Source: Rhizobium leguminosarum bv. trifolii WSM1325
GTDB taxonomy: Bacteria > Pseudomonadota > Alphaproteobacteria > Rhizobiales > Rhizobiaceae
Reading direction: 5' to 3'
NCBI GenBank assembly: GCA_000023185.1
Contig: CP001622.1
Coordinates: 434,001 to 498,000 of the forward strand
DNA length: 64,000 nucleotides
Part shown: in pieces, positions 54,419-63,134 of the stretch
How the letters are laid out: every line of letters begins with the position of its first letter
How positions within the stretch are numbered: position 1 is the stretch's first letter
Translations under genes and position numbers: made by a program
Notes under the pieces: model-generated
The model's database searches: none
The model's input: only the letters and a program-made list of their open reading frames with translations
What the model was told of the DNA's origin: nothing

Positions 54419-55333
54419 TCAATAATCTGTAGCGTCTGTTCGAAGTCTCGTGAGATGTTCCTTGCATACAATTTTGACCAGCACATGCAGTTCGGCTGTC
54501 TGTTCTCCGAGCCAGATCAACGCCTCTTCGCTGACTTCATAGTGATTCGAATAACGCGCCTTTACGTATGCTTCATTGATCGTATTGAACCAGGCGCGAT
54601 AGCGTTGCTGGTCACGCGGCCAGGCATCCACGAGGCGACGATCACGGCCCTCCGCCAACTTACGCAGGAAAGTCAGATTATGGGAGGCGGGGCTATAATT
54701 GGATAACGTCAAAAGTGCAGCCGAGTAAGCATGCTCAATAACTTGATGGAGGAAAAAGGCTGCGTGTTTGTAGCGCCGCCTTTCAACGTATAACGTGAAT
54801 CCATCCAACAAGTCAGTTGAGAATGGAAATCTCTCTTCAAAATGCTCCTTGGCGATTAGGTACTCCTCGGCCTTAGAGCGTGGCTTCGGTTCGGGCAGCG
54901 GTTCATCATCGAGTTCATAAAGAACGATCCCCTCGCGGCGGATGTCTGAGAAGAAGTATTGTCCCTCGTGAAGCGCCGTGTTGACCTCGCGCCGCGAGTG
55001 AACAATGAGGCTAACCGGCGTTTTGATGCCGGGATCGTGGAGAAAGCGGTCCGCCGCCTTATACCAATACGTGGCGAAGTCAGACAGCTTCCTGTTGTTG
55101 ACGATTACCAGCAGATCATAATCAGAACGATAGCCCTTGAGCGTGTGCGGCTCGTCAACCCAGTCACCGCGAGCATATGATCCAAACAAGATGACCTTGA
55201 GGATCCGCCCCATTTTCTTGAACTCCGCTGAGCTGTCCTTGAGTGCATCCTGAAATTCCTCATGCAGGATATCGACAACGCGGGCAAGCTCGCGCTGTTT
55301 GCGTTCGGGCAGGTGGTCGAGGTTGGATTTCAT
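54419..55333 (-). CDS. Nucleotidyltransferase-HEPN fusion protein
   Basis: 304 residues. The N-terminal half is a minimal nucleotidyltransferase: LFGSYARGDW (about 50-59) and SDYDLLVIV with the two metal-binding Asp. The C-terminal half (about 155-290) is a HEPN-type helical bundle with RRYKHAAFFLHQVIEHAYSA and KARYSNHY. As separate proteins such pairs (MntA/HepT) form toxin-antitoxin systems, in which the transferase AMPylates and silences the HEPN RNase. A fusion suggests self-control or another role. It runs convergent to traA. Confidence 0.84.
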   Translation of the reverse strand: MKSNLDHLPERKQRELARVVDILHEEFQDALKDSSAEFKKMGRILKVILFGSYARGDWVDEPHTLKGYRSDYDLLVIVNNRKLSDFATYWYKAADRFLHDPGIKTPVSLIVHSRREVNTALHEGQYFFSDIRREGIVLYELDDEPLPEPKPRSKAEEYLIAKEHFEERFPFSTDLLDGFTLYVERRRYKHAAFFLHQVIEHAYSAALLTLSNYSPASHNLTFLRKLAEGRDRRLVDAWPRDQQRYRAWFNTINEAYVKARYSNHYEVSEEALIWLGEQTAELHVLVKIVCKEHLTRLRTDATDY

Positions 55334-56943
55334 CGGCGGCGGGCATCTTTCGTAGCGAAATTATCTTGGCTGTAGCACTCCACAAAAATAAGTCTCAATG
55401 CTCTTACAATGCATATCGGGATCCTCGCTCCGGCGTACGGTCTGCTAGAAGACGGCAAAATCGCTTCACTTGTCGCACTGGTCCCCATTACGCTTCCACA
55501 CTCTTTCCTGATCTGACGCCTGAGCGCGCGTAAGTCGCGCCGGTGCAGTGATATTATTTCCGTGTGGTGCATAACGTGAGTGAGCGGTAGCGATGACATC
55601 CTCTACATCTGCGTCAGGCGAATTCTAGATGCGGCTGCGCGTTCATACGCAAACCTTTCGAACATTTCGCATCTAGTTTTCCTGTCAGTGCAGTTCGCTG
55701 CAATATTATGTTGTAACAAAACCAAAAACAAGCTCGAGAGCTGCCCGCAAAGCACCCTGGCATCAGTTTGTTTAAGACCGACGAGCGGCGTGAGATGCCA
55801 ATAGATGAGGCGTTCCGGCGAGAATTATGAAAATCGCGATCAATCCCAGTCGAGGAAGCGTCCCAGCGAGAGAGCTTCGGCATCCTGAACGGCACCTCCC
55901 CGTGCTCAGCCGTTAAAAGCGCGTTGACGATGTTCAGTTTTGGCGCGAATCGCGCTGCAGAAGCTTCAGGCTGGGCGCCGAGATGTCGATCGGACAGATG
56001 TGCATGAAGGCCAAGCCGTCAATGCTGCGGAACGATTTTGCGAGGGCACGGCCACAGTCGAACGTTATATCACTGATTGGATCATCCAGCGGCATTCCCC
56101 GACAGCGTCCTCGAGATATTGTGGAACGCCACTAAAGTCACTTCATGCTGAGGGTGGGATGGGCTTCAGGTGAGGGTGACAAATATGAATACCACAGCCA
56201 TGGCTGCTACGGCCGTGACGAGCCCGTCAACCAAACTGCCTTGCCCGCTTCCGACGACAAAGCCAGCTATACCCGCGACCGCAACAAAACCGATTTCCAT
56301 ACGCGTCCGTGTTGGCGTCCCAAACACCTCATGTTGGATAGAAAATCATACTTAGCGTCAAGACACTTCTCGGCCAGCGGTATGGCTCGATCGCGACGTT
56401 CAAACTCGTCTCATCCGCTGATTTGCCGCCTGATTGTCGGATCTCCAAGCTACTTGGTTTCAGCGCGGGGCAGTGTTGGCAAGTGATACTCACGTCACAA
56501 CTTACGCCTTCCAGCTCGATCGAGGTGGCTGGAATGCGCGGCGATTGAAGTGTACGTCGCAGACGTTGCAGACCTAATTGAAGTTAATCGATGAGACGGC
56601 GGCAGCGGTGATCAGCTCGGGCGGTCACGAGACGTACGCAAGCCTGCGCAGCGCAGAGCGTAGCTGCAGGCGATGTGCGAGAACCGAAAGCCTATTCGGA
56701 ACGGAAGACAAAGCAGCGCAATACGGTGGCCTTCGGCCAGCAACTCACGGTGCCTAACAAGGGTCGGCATCTTTTCCACTGAATACCGAGAATGCGCCAA
56801 TCGATAGCCCAAACTGTCGGCTCGTTCGTACGCGTCCCCACTCATTCCTCCGTGTTCGAAGCGAATTAGGTTGCGAATGATATAGCACGAAATCACTCAC
56901 CGACCTCTGGTCGGTTAAAGAATTACATTCGTCTTCGGAAGAT
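55334..56943. other. Gene-poor 1.6-kb region between the relaxase side and tRNA-Gln
   Basis: Mostly no gene. Short frames exist: a 35-codon frame from 55409 (MHIGILAPAYGLLEDG), the membrane-like ORF listed separately, and a 94-codon minus frame at 56612-56896 with GGAGGA too close to an internal ATG to be convincing. A 7-bp hairpin (ACCGACC TCT GGTCGGT, 56899-56915) lies 28 bases beyond the tRNA 3' end. The region looks like decayed island DNA. Confidence 0.5.
56166..56300 (-). CDS. Possible 44-aa hydrophobic peptide
   Basis: The minus frame encodes MEIGFVAVAGIAGFVVGSG and a second hydrophobic stretch (VTAVAAMAVVFIFVTLT), suggesting two short membrane helices. The frame is open for a further 17 codons upstream to a stop, with a possible GTG start, and no clear ribosome site is seen. 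It may be a relic of a longer membrane protein. Confidence 0.35.
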   Translation of the reverse strand: MEIGFVAVAGIAGFVVGSGQGSLVDGLVTAVAAMAVVFIFVTLT

Positions 56944-57017
56944 TGGCTGGGGAACCTGGATTCGAACCAAGATTAACGGAGTCAGAGTCCGTCGTTCTAC
57001 CATTGAACTATTCCCCA
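56944..57017 (-). tRNA. tRNA-Gln (anticodon CUG)
   Basis: 74 bases including an encoded CCA. The minus strand gives a 7-bp acceptor stem (TGGGGAA with TTCCCCA), a GTTC/GAAC D stem, the anticodon stem ACGGA/TCCGT with loop CTCTGAC (CTG anticodon reads CAG) and the T arm with GGTTCGAATCC. It borders a region rich in mobile-element traces and is a possible integration target. Confidence 0.95.
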
Positions 57018-57056
57018 GCATAAGCGAACCGGCGGGCGGTCGGCTGGTGTGCGGCG

Positions 57057-57084
57057 CTTATAACCAAAAGCCGGGGGATTGCAA
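57057..57084 (-). promoter_or_regulatory. Promoter of tRNA-Gln
   Basis: On the minus strand TTGCAA (57079-57084) and TATAAG (57057-57062) are separated by 16 bases, about 40 bases before the mature tRNA 5' end. Confidence 0.6.
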
Positions 57085-57259
57085 ATACCCGATTTGAAAA
57101 AAATCGGTGCTGCCGCGGAAAGGTGAAACCGCTGCAAATCCCCTGTCCAAAAAAGAATTTGGCGATTTCGGCGGGCGCTGATATTCTTGCCGCAACGCAA
57201 AAATCGAATGAGCGCCTGCTGCATATCTCAAGACTTGCGCGGCGCGATGGAAAAACAAC

Positions 57260-58828
57260 GTGGAAGACCCCGAAGGCGGCGCAAAGCTGCAATTTGACGG
57301 GGCGTCGGCGGCAGGGCGCAAGGACGGCAAGAAGTCCAGGCGCCGCAAGGGCAAACGTGGCGGGCAATCCCGCAACGGTGCTCATCCCGCTTCGCATGAG
57401 CCTTCCGGCGGTGCCGGACAGCCTGCGCGCCCGATGGAAGATGCAGCCGGCAATCCGGCCCGCAAGCGCAAGCGTCGCCGTCGTGGCGGCCATGGTGCTG
57501 TGCAGGATGGTTCACCTCAACCTCATATGATGGAACAGGCCGGAGCGGCAGATCATGCCGCCCGCTCCGATGGCGATTCGGCGCCGAGCCGTCGCAACCG
57601 CCGCAAGCATCGCGGCAAGCGCGGTCTGCAGGGCCGGCCGCTAACACCGGCAAAACCATCAGGTGCCCCGCAGCAGGAACGCCGCGCGGAAGAGACGGCG
57701 CTCGGTGGCGAACTGCGTGAAACACTGAATGGCGCGAGCGCCAACCGCAGGGGTCGCCAGGAAAGCCATGCCCATCCCGGGCATCAGGGGGATCGTCAGG
57801 CCGGCGAACATGTGTGGCCGGAGGAGCTCTATGCTGCCCTCGATCTCGGCACCAACAATTGCCGTCTCCTCATTGCCCAGCCGACTCGTCCGGGACAATT
57901 TCGCGTCGTCGACGCCTTTTCCCGCATCGTGCGCCTCGGCGAAGGTCTTGCGGCCAGCGGCCGTCTGTCCGATGAGGCGATGGAGAGGGCGATCGAGGCG
58001 CTGAGGATCTGCGCCTCCAAGCTCAGGAACCGGGAGATCCGCCGCATGCGGCTGATCGCCACCGAAGCCTGCCGCCAGGCCGTCAATGGCGAGGAATTCC
58101 TCAGCCGGGTCGTTGCCGAAACCGGCCTCGCGCTTGAGATCATCGATCGCGAGACAGAGGCGCGGCTTGCCGTCTCCGGCTGCTCCTCGCTGGTCGGTCG
58201 CGAGACGCGCTCCGTCGTGCTCTTCGATATCGGCGGCGGCTCGTCGGAGATTGCCGTCATCCGCATCGGCGACAATCGCTTCAGCCGCCTTGCCAATCAC
58301 ATCACCCACTGGACCTCGTTGCCGGTCGGCGTCGTGACCCTGTCGGAGCGCCATGGCGGGCACGACGTCACGCCGGAGGCCTTCGAAGGCATGGTGCGTG
58401 AAGTCGAAGGCATGCTTGGAAGCTTCGATTGCCCGGAGATCGAGGTCGCCCAGACCGGCGACTTTCACCTGATCGGCACATCGGGCACGGTGACAACGCT
58501 TGCCGGCGTGCATCTCGACCTGCCGCGTTATGACCGGCGCAAGGTCGATGGCATCTGGCTGTCCGACGACGAGGTCTCCGCCATGCAGGCAAAGCTGCTC
58601 TCCTGGGATTTCGCAAGCCGCGCCGCCAATCCCTGCATTGGGCCCGATCGGGCCGATCTGGTGCTCGCCGGCTGCGCCATTCTCGAGGCGATCCGCCGCC
58701 GTTGGCCGAGCCCGCGCATGCGGGTTGCCGATCGCGGCTTGAGGGAAGGTCTGCTCACCGACATGATGGCCGATGACGGCGTGTGGCGGCGCAATCGTAA
58801 CCGCCGCGGCCAGCGCGTGAGATCGTGA
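57260..58828 (+). CDS. Ppx/GppA-family phosphatase with long basic N-terminal extension
   Basis: 522 residues from a GTG. Residues 1-180 are low-complexity and strongly basic (KKSRRRKGKRGG, RKRKRRRRGGHG, RRNRRKHRGKRG) and probably bind RNA or polyphosphate. The actin-like Ppx/GppA domain follows, with LDLGTNNCRLLIA (about 193-205), RLIATEACRQA and VLFDIGGGSSE. The family hydrolyses polyphosphate or guanosine pentaphosphate. The rRNA methyltransferase rlmE follows after 14 bases, so the two are likely co-transcribed. Confidence 0.88.
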   Translation: MEDPEGGAKLQFDGASAAGRKDGKKSRRRKGKRGGQSRNGAHPASHEPSGGAGQPARPMEDAAGNPARKRKRRRRGGHGAVQDGSPQPHMMEQAGAADHAARSDGDSAPSRRNRRKHRGKRGLQGRPLTPAKPSGAPQQERRAEETALGGELRETLNGASANRRGRQESHAHPGHQGDRQAGEHVWPEELYAALDLGTNNCRLLIAQPTRPGQFRVVDAFSRIVRLGEGLAASGRLSDEAMERAIEALRICASKLRNREIRRMRLIATEACRQAVNGEEFLSRVVAETGLALEIIDRETEARLAVSGCSSLVGRETRSVVLFDIGGGSSEIAVIRIGDNRFSRLANHITHWTSLPVGVVTLSERHGGHDVTPEAFEGMVREVEGMLGSFDCPEIEVAQTGDFHLIGTSGTVTTLAGVHLDLPRYDRRKVDGIWLSDDEVSAMQAKLLSWDFASRAANPCIGPDRADLVLAGCAILEAIRRRWPSPRMRVADRGLREGLLTDMMADDGVWRRNRNRRGQRVRS

Positions 58829-58842
58829 GATAAGGAATAGGC

Positions 58843-59562
58843 ATGACCAAGGCACCGATCGCGGGAAACCGCACCGGCCGCAAGCTCGGCCAGCGCGTCA
58901 AGAACAAGAAGATGAAGGCCTCCTCCCGCCAATGGCTGGAGCGCCACATCAACGATCCCTATGTGCAACGCGCCCAGCTTGAAGGCTATCGCGCCCGGGC
59001 CGCCTTCAAGCTGCTGGAGATCGACGAGAAACATCACATCCTGCGCGGCGCCAGGCGCATCATCGATCTGGGGGCCGCTCCCGGCAGCTGGTCGCAGATC
59101 GCCGCCAAGGTCACCGGCTCGACGGATGATGATATTCGTGTGGCTGCGATCGATTTCCTCGAAATGACCCAGCTGCCGGGGGTCAAGATCCTGCAGCTCG
59201 ATTTCCTCGATCCGACAGCGCCGGAAAAGCTGTTGGAGGCCGTCGGGGGCACGCCTGATCTCGTCATCTCCGACATGGCGGCGCCCACCACCGGCCACCA
59301 CCGCACCGACCATCTGCGCACCATGCATCTGTGCGAAGTCGCGGCCCATTTCGCCGTCGAAGTCCTGGGGGAGGGCGGGCACTTCCTGACCAAGACCTTT
59401 CAGGGCGGCACCGAGCGTGAGCTGCTCGCCATGCTCAAGCAGAATTTCCGCCAGGTCGTCCATGTCAAACCGAACTCGTCGCGCGCCGAATCAGTCGAGA
59501 TGTTCCTGCTGGCCAAGGGGTTCAAGGGACGCAAGGCCGAAGGCAACGCAGAGGAAGCTTGA
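58843..59562 (+). CDS. rlmE: 23S rRNA 2'-O-methyltransferase RlmE (FtsJ/RrmJ)
   Basis: 239 residues. It methylates U2552 of 23S rRNA in late 50S assembly. The SAM motif is [15 protein letters not shown] (about 68-82), and the K-D-K-E catalytic set lies in [28 protein letters not shown] and SRAESVE. AAGGA lies before the ATG. The basic N-terminal tail (about 1-25) is common in alphaproteobacterial members. Confidence 0.93.
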   Translation: MTKAPIAGNRTGRKLGQRVKNKKMKASSRQWLERHINDPYVQRAQLEGYRARAAFKLLEIDEKHHILRGARRIIDLGAAPGSWSQIAAKVTGSTDDDIRVAAIDFLEMTQLPGVKILQLDFLDPTAPEKLLEAVGGTPDLVISDMAAPTTGHHRTDHLRTMHLCEVAAHFAVEVLGEGGHFLTKTFQGGTERELLAMLKQNFRQVVHVKPNSSRAESVEMFLLAKGFKGRKAEGNAEEA

Positions 59563-59607
59563 TCTTCGGGCCGGTCCCGACGGATGATGGCGATCAACTG
59601 CATAACT

Positions 59608-59631
59608 CCTTAAAACGGTATCGATTTAAGG
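59608..59631. repeat. Short inverted repeat after rlmE
   Basis: CCTTAAA (59608-59614) pairs with TTTAAGG (59625-59631) around a 10-base loop. It may be part of a rhizobial mosaic element; no T run follows. Confidence 0.5.
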
Positions 59632-59719
59632 ATAAGATATGCAGCAATGGAAAGCGTTGCCGCGTCCTTTGCGTGTCTGAAGGGCGCACCGCGCTGTCAG
59701 GATTTGAACCGCTGATCCC

Positions 59720-60103
59720 ATGCTTCTTTACGTCACGCTCGGAACCAACGACCTTTATCGCGCAGGGCATTTTTATGATGCCGTGCTGTCTCCCCTCGGC
59801 TATCGCCGTCAGCGCTCTTCCGAAGAGGAAATCGGCTATTCCGCCGAGGGCGATACGCGCTGCCGCTTCTGGGTGGTGACGCCGTTCAATCACCGCCGGG
59901 CAACCTCAGGCAATGGCGCCATGGTGGCGCTTGCAGCCGAAACGCGGGCTGATGTCGATGCCTTCCATGCGGCGGCAATCGCGGCAGGCGCCGTGGATGA
60001 GGGCGAGCCCGGCCTGCGCTCCTACCATGCCCAATTCTATGCCGCCTATGTGCGTGATCTCGACGGTAACAAGCTCTCTGCGGTCTGCGAAAACCCGCAG
60101 TAG
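59720..60103 (+). CDS. VOC-family (glyoxalase/bleomycin-resistance-like) protein
   Basis: 127 residues of one VOC domain: YVTLGTNDLYRAGHFYDAVL at the N-terminus, FNHRRATSGNGAMVALAAE in the middle and YAAYVRDLDGNKLSAVCE at the end. The paired beta-alpha-beta modules often coordinate a metal with His and Glu. Members range from dioxygenases to resistance proteins; this one cannot be assigned. No clear ribosome site is seen before the ATG. Confidence 0.85.
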   Translation: MLLYVTLGTNDLYRAGHFYDAVLSPLGYRRQRSSEEEIGYSAEGDTRCRFWVVTPFNHRRATSGNGAMVALAAETRADVDAFHAAAIAAGAVDEGEPGLRSYHAQFYAAYVRDLDGNKLSAVCENPQ

Positions 60104-60142
60104 CGGTGCCTTCGCTCCTCGCGCTTTAGGTCTTGTTTCCAC

Positions 60143-60187
60143 GCATGTCGTTCCCGCAAAACTGCTGCACACTTTTGCGCGACATGC
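60143..60187. repeat. RIME-like palindrome between convergent genes
   Basis: GCATGTCG (60143-60150) pairs with CGACATGC (60180-60187), and inside it CGCAAAA (60155-60161) pairs with TTTTGCG (60173-60179). It sits between the VOC and MFS gene ends and could act as a two-way terminator. Confidence 0.75.
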
Positions 60188-60188
60188 T

Positions 60189-61613
60189 TTATTTCACCGC
60201 GTGCTGTTCGGCTTCAACAGTTGCGGCCGTCATCGTCTTCAAGCGGTGGCCGGAAACGAGTGCGCCGGCATTGCGGTCCATTCGGATGAAGGGAATGGTC
60301 GCAATGACCGTCAGTCCGGCGATGATGTAGAAGGCAAGGTGGAAATCGGCCACCTGCAGCGCTTCGCCGCGGAAATAGATCGAGCTCTCCAGGATCGCGG
60401 CGGCGACCGCAACACCGAGCGCCAGGCTGACCTGCTGCATCACCGAGCTCATCGATGTCGCCTGGCTAGCTTCGGCATCATCGATGTCGGCGAAGGCAAG
60501 CGCATTCACCCCGGTGAACATGAAGGAGCGGGAGAAGCCGCCGAGCAGCAGCACGCCGATGATGACGAGATGCGGCGTCGACGGCGTGAACAGGCCGGTG
60601 ACGACAGTCACCAGGGTCGTTACCATGGCGGCGCCGAGAAGCGTTGTGCGGAAGCCGGCGGCGGCGAAGACGCGCTTCGCCATGAACTTGGTGGTGATCG
60701 CCCCGATCGCGCCTGCAAAGGTGATGAGGCCGGATTGGAACGGCGTCAGCCCGAAGCCGAGCTGCAGCATCAGCGGCGTCAGGAATGGCATGGCGCCGAC
60801 GCAAATGCGAAAGAGCATGCCGCCCAAGGTGGAGGCCCGAAACGTCGGGTTCTTGAACAGGTTGAGATTGAGGATCGGCGCCGGATGACGCTTGGCATGG
60901 CGCACGTAGAGGACGCCGCAGATGAGGCCGATCAAGGTGGCGGTGACGCCGATGATCGGGGGCAGGGCCGGCAGACTGACCACCGACAGGCCGAAGACGA
61001 CGCCCGCAGCCGATAGCGAAGTCAGCACGAAACCGGTGAAATCGAGCCGCGGCGGCGCCGTCGCTTCCACCTCCGGCAGGAAGATCGTCGCAAGCGAGAT
61101 GCCGATGATGCCGACTGGCACGTTGATCAGGAAGATCCAGTGCCAGCTGAAATAGGTGGTGATGAAACCGCCGAGCGGCGGTCCGGTGAGCGGGCCGACA
61201 AGTGCGGGTATGGTGAGCAGCGCCATGGCCGAGACAAGATCGCTACGCTGCGTCGTGCGCACCAGCACGAGGCGGCCGACCGGCGTCATCATCGCGCCGC
61301 CCATGCCCTGCAGGAAGCGGGCAAACACGAATTCGACGAGGTTGGACGAAATTGCGCAGAAGATCGAGCCGATGACGAAGACCGAGATGGCAAGGCGGAA
61401 GATTTTCTTGGCGCCGAACCTGTCGGCCATCCAGCCGCTGACCGGGATGAACACCGCCAGCGCCACCATGTAGGAGGTCAACGCCAGCTTCAGCGTGATC
61501 GGCCCGACATTGAGATCCGCCGCGATCGCCGGCAGCGCCGTCGCAATGACAGTCGAGTCCATCTGTTCCATGAAGAGGGCGACGGCAAGGATCAGCGGGA
61601 CGATGCGATTCAT
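60189..61613 (-). CDS. MFS multidrug exporter (DHA2/EmrB type, 14 TM)
   Basis: 474 residues from the ATG at 61613; a longer frame upstream lacks the family start. The first helix ends with the DHA2-type sequence MEQMDSTVIATALPAIAADL. Motif A is SGWMADRFGAKKIF, and motif C-like GPLTGPPLGGFI follows with WHWIFLINVP. About 14 helices are expected. It exports drugs or dyes with proton antiport. It is divergent from the metallo-hydrolase gene across 248 bases; no regulator is adjacent. Confidence 0.88.
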   Translation of the reverse strand: MNRIVPLILAVALFMEQMDSTVIATALPAIAADLNVGPITLKLALTSYMVALAVFIPVSGWMADRFGAKKIFRLAISVFVIGSIFCAISSNLVEFVFARFLQGMGGAMMTPVGRLVLVRTTQRSDLVSAMALLTIPALVGPLTGPPLGGFITTYFSWHWIFLINVPVGIIGISLATIFLPEVEATAPPRLDFTGFVLTSLSAAGVVFGLSVVSLPALPPIIGVTATLIGLICGVLYVRHAKRHPAPILNLNLFKNPTFRASTLGGMLFRICVGAMPFLTPLMLQLGFGLTPFQSGLITFAGAIGAITTKFMAKRVFAAAGFRTTLLGAAMVTTLVTVVTGLFTPSTPHLVIIGVLLLGGFSRSFMFTGVNALAFADIDDAEASQATSMSSVMQQVSLALGVAVAAAILESSIYFRGEALQVADFHLAFYIIAGLTVIATIPFIRMDRNAGALVSGHRLKTMTAATVEAEQHAVK

Positions 61614-61861
61614 AGGCGGGAGCCTTGATGGGCGCGGAATGGAGCTGGAAAGGCCGGTGCTGTTTAGTCCCAGCTGCAGGTTCTGCCAATCCCCAAATCC
61701 GGGTCGACGACACGTTTGCTTCACGTCTGCGTGAGACGGCTTGCGCATTAACGTCGCTTGTCAAGATTGACATATGTTTACCTGGCGGGAGCAAGAAATC
61801 CGGCCGGAATCGACACTGGGGGCCGTGCGGCGACGCTTCGCACGTCATGAAGGATGGACAT

Positions 61862-62854
61862 ATGACAATTTCGTCGGGAATAAAGCGGCGCACCCTTTTT
61901 GCCGCAGGCCTTGGCCTGCTGGGGGCGCCGGTCATTTTGCGAGAGAAGGCCGAAGCGGCCGCAACTGGAGAACGCAATCATATGGATGGAACGCTTTTGC
62001 CCGAGATCAATCAATTCAAGCTCGGTTCCTATACGTTCACCGTCGTCCGTGACGGCACCAGCATTGTCGAAAAGCCCTATGAAACCTTCGGCACCAATCA
62101 GGACCCCGAAACCGTCAAGGGATTGCTGACCGCAAACTTCCTGCCGGCCGACAAGTTCATGAATGGCTATACGCCGGCTCTCATCGATACCGGGTCGGAT
62201 GTCATCCTCGTCGATACCGGCTTCGGCGCTGCCGGCCGCGCACGTGGCGCCGGTCAACTGACCGAAGGCTTGAAGGCGGCGGGATATTCGGCCGACGACG
62301 TCACGCTGGTAGCGCTGACCCATCTGCACGGTGATCATATCGGCGGCCTGATGGAAGACGGCGCGGCTGCCTTCAAGAATGCTCGCTATGTCGTCGGCCA
62401 GGCGGAATATGATTTCTGGTCGGACAAGGCACGTGAGGGCACACCTGCCGAGGGCGGCCACAAGGCGGTGCTCGCCAATGTCGTACCGTTCGCCGAGAAG
62501 ACTACTTTTATCAAAGAAGGTGATAGCGTCGCGCCCGGTGTGACTGCGGTGCTGGCGGCCGGCCACTCGCCGGGACATATGGTGTTCCACGTCGAATCCG
62601 AGGGCAAACGCCTTGTGCTCACCGGCGATACCGCCAACCATTATATCCTGTCGCTGCTGCGGCCGGATTGGGAGGTGCGCTTCGACATGGACAAGGCGCA
62701 GGCTGCCGCCACCCGCCGCAAGGTCTTCGAGATGATTGCGAGCGAGAAGATCGCCTTCCTTGGCTACCACATGCCCTTCCCGGCGGTCGGCTTCGTCGAA
62801 AGGCAGGATGGCGGTTATCGCTTCGTGCCGAAGAGCTATCAGTTCGACATCTGA
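61862..62854 (+). CDS. Exported metallo-beta-lactamase-fold hydrolase
   Basis: 330 residues. The N-terminus carries a twin-arginine-type signal (KRRTLFAAGLGLLGAPV), so export in folded form is likely. The metal motif THLHGDHIGG (HxHxDH) is at about 157-166, with GHSPGHMVFH and LTGDT further on. AAGGATGGA precedes ATG 61862; an earlier in-frame ATG is less likely. The family includes lactonases and other hydrolases; the substrate is not known. It is divergent from the MFS exporter. Confidence 0.88.
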   Translation: MTISSGIKRRTLFAAGLGLLGAPVILREKAEAAATGERNHMDGTLLPEINQFKLGSYTFTVVRDGTSIVEKPYETFGTNQDPETVKGLLTANFLPADKFMNGYTPALIDTGSDVILVDTGFGAAGRARGAGQLTEGLKAAGYSADDVTLVALTHLHGDHIGGLMEDGAAAFKNARYVVGQAEYDFWSDKAREGTPAEGGHKAVLANVVPFAEKTTFIKEGDSVAPGVTAVLAAGHSPGHMVFHVESEGKRLVLTGDTANHYILSLLRPDWEVRFDMDKAQAAATRRKVFEMIASEKIAFLGYHMPFPAVGFVERQDGGYRFVPKSYQFDI

Positions 62855-62858
62855 TCGG

Positions 62859-62957
62859 GAGCGGTTCCGCCTTTCGCGGAAGCGCTGGGCCGCTCTAACT
62901 TCTTGTTTTTATGCAATTCCGGACGGAAAAGTGCTGAGCGCTTTTCCCGCAATGCTC
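62859..62957. repeat. RIME-like element between the hydrolase gene and guaB
   Basis: A first hairpin nests TTCCGC/GCGGAA (62865-62881) inside AGCGG/CCGCT (62860-62894). A second part (GCAATTCCGGACGGAAAA...CTTTTCC, 62913-62947) shares wording with the element at 9871. Confidence 0.7.
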
Positions 62958-63134
62958 CTGGCGCATGGCACCCATGACGAGCCTGGCGGACATGCCGGGC
63001 TTTTTGCTATTTCCTTCCTGTCATAGACGTGTTACCAGCCCTCGCCAACTTCCAAGCAACTTAATGCAGACCGCCGGGGCGGACGATTCGTTTCCGGACA
63101 GGGTCGCATTTTTATTAAACGAAGGAATTTGGCC

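Noticed and set aside
59655..59719. Sequence resembling a tRNA T-arm (GGTTCAAATCC on the minus strand) before the VOC gene
   Set aside because: The arms do not pair as a five-base T stem and no anticodon arm or acceptor stem can be built.
61614..61861. Possible operator palindromes between the MFS and hydrolase genes
   Set aside because: Only short CACG/CGTG pairs were seen, common by chance in GC-rich DNA.
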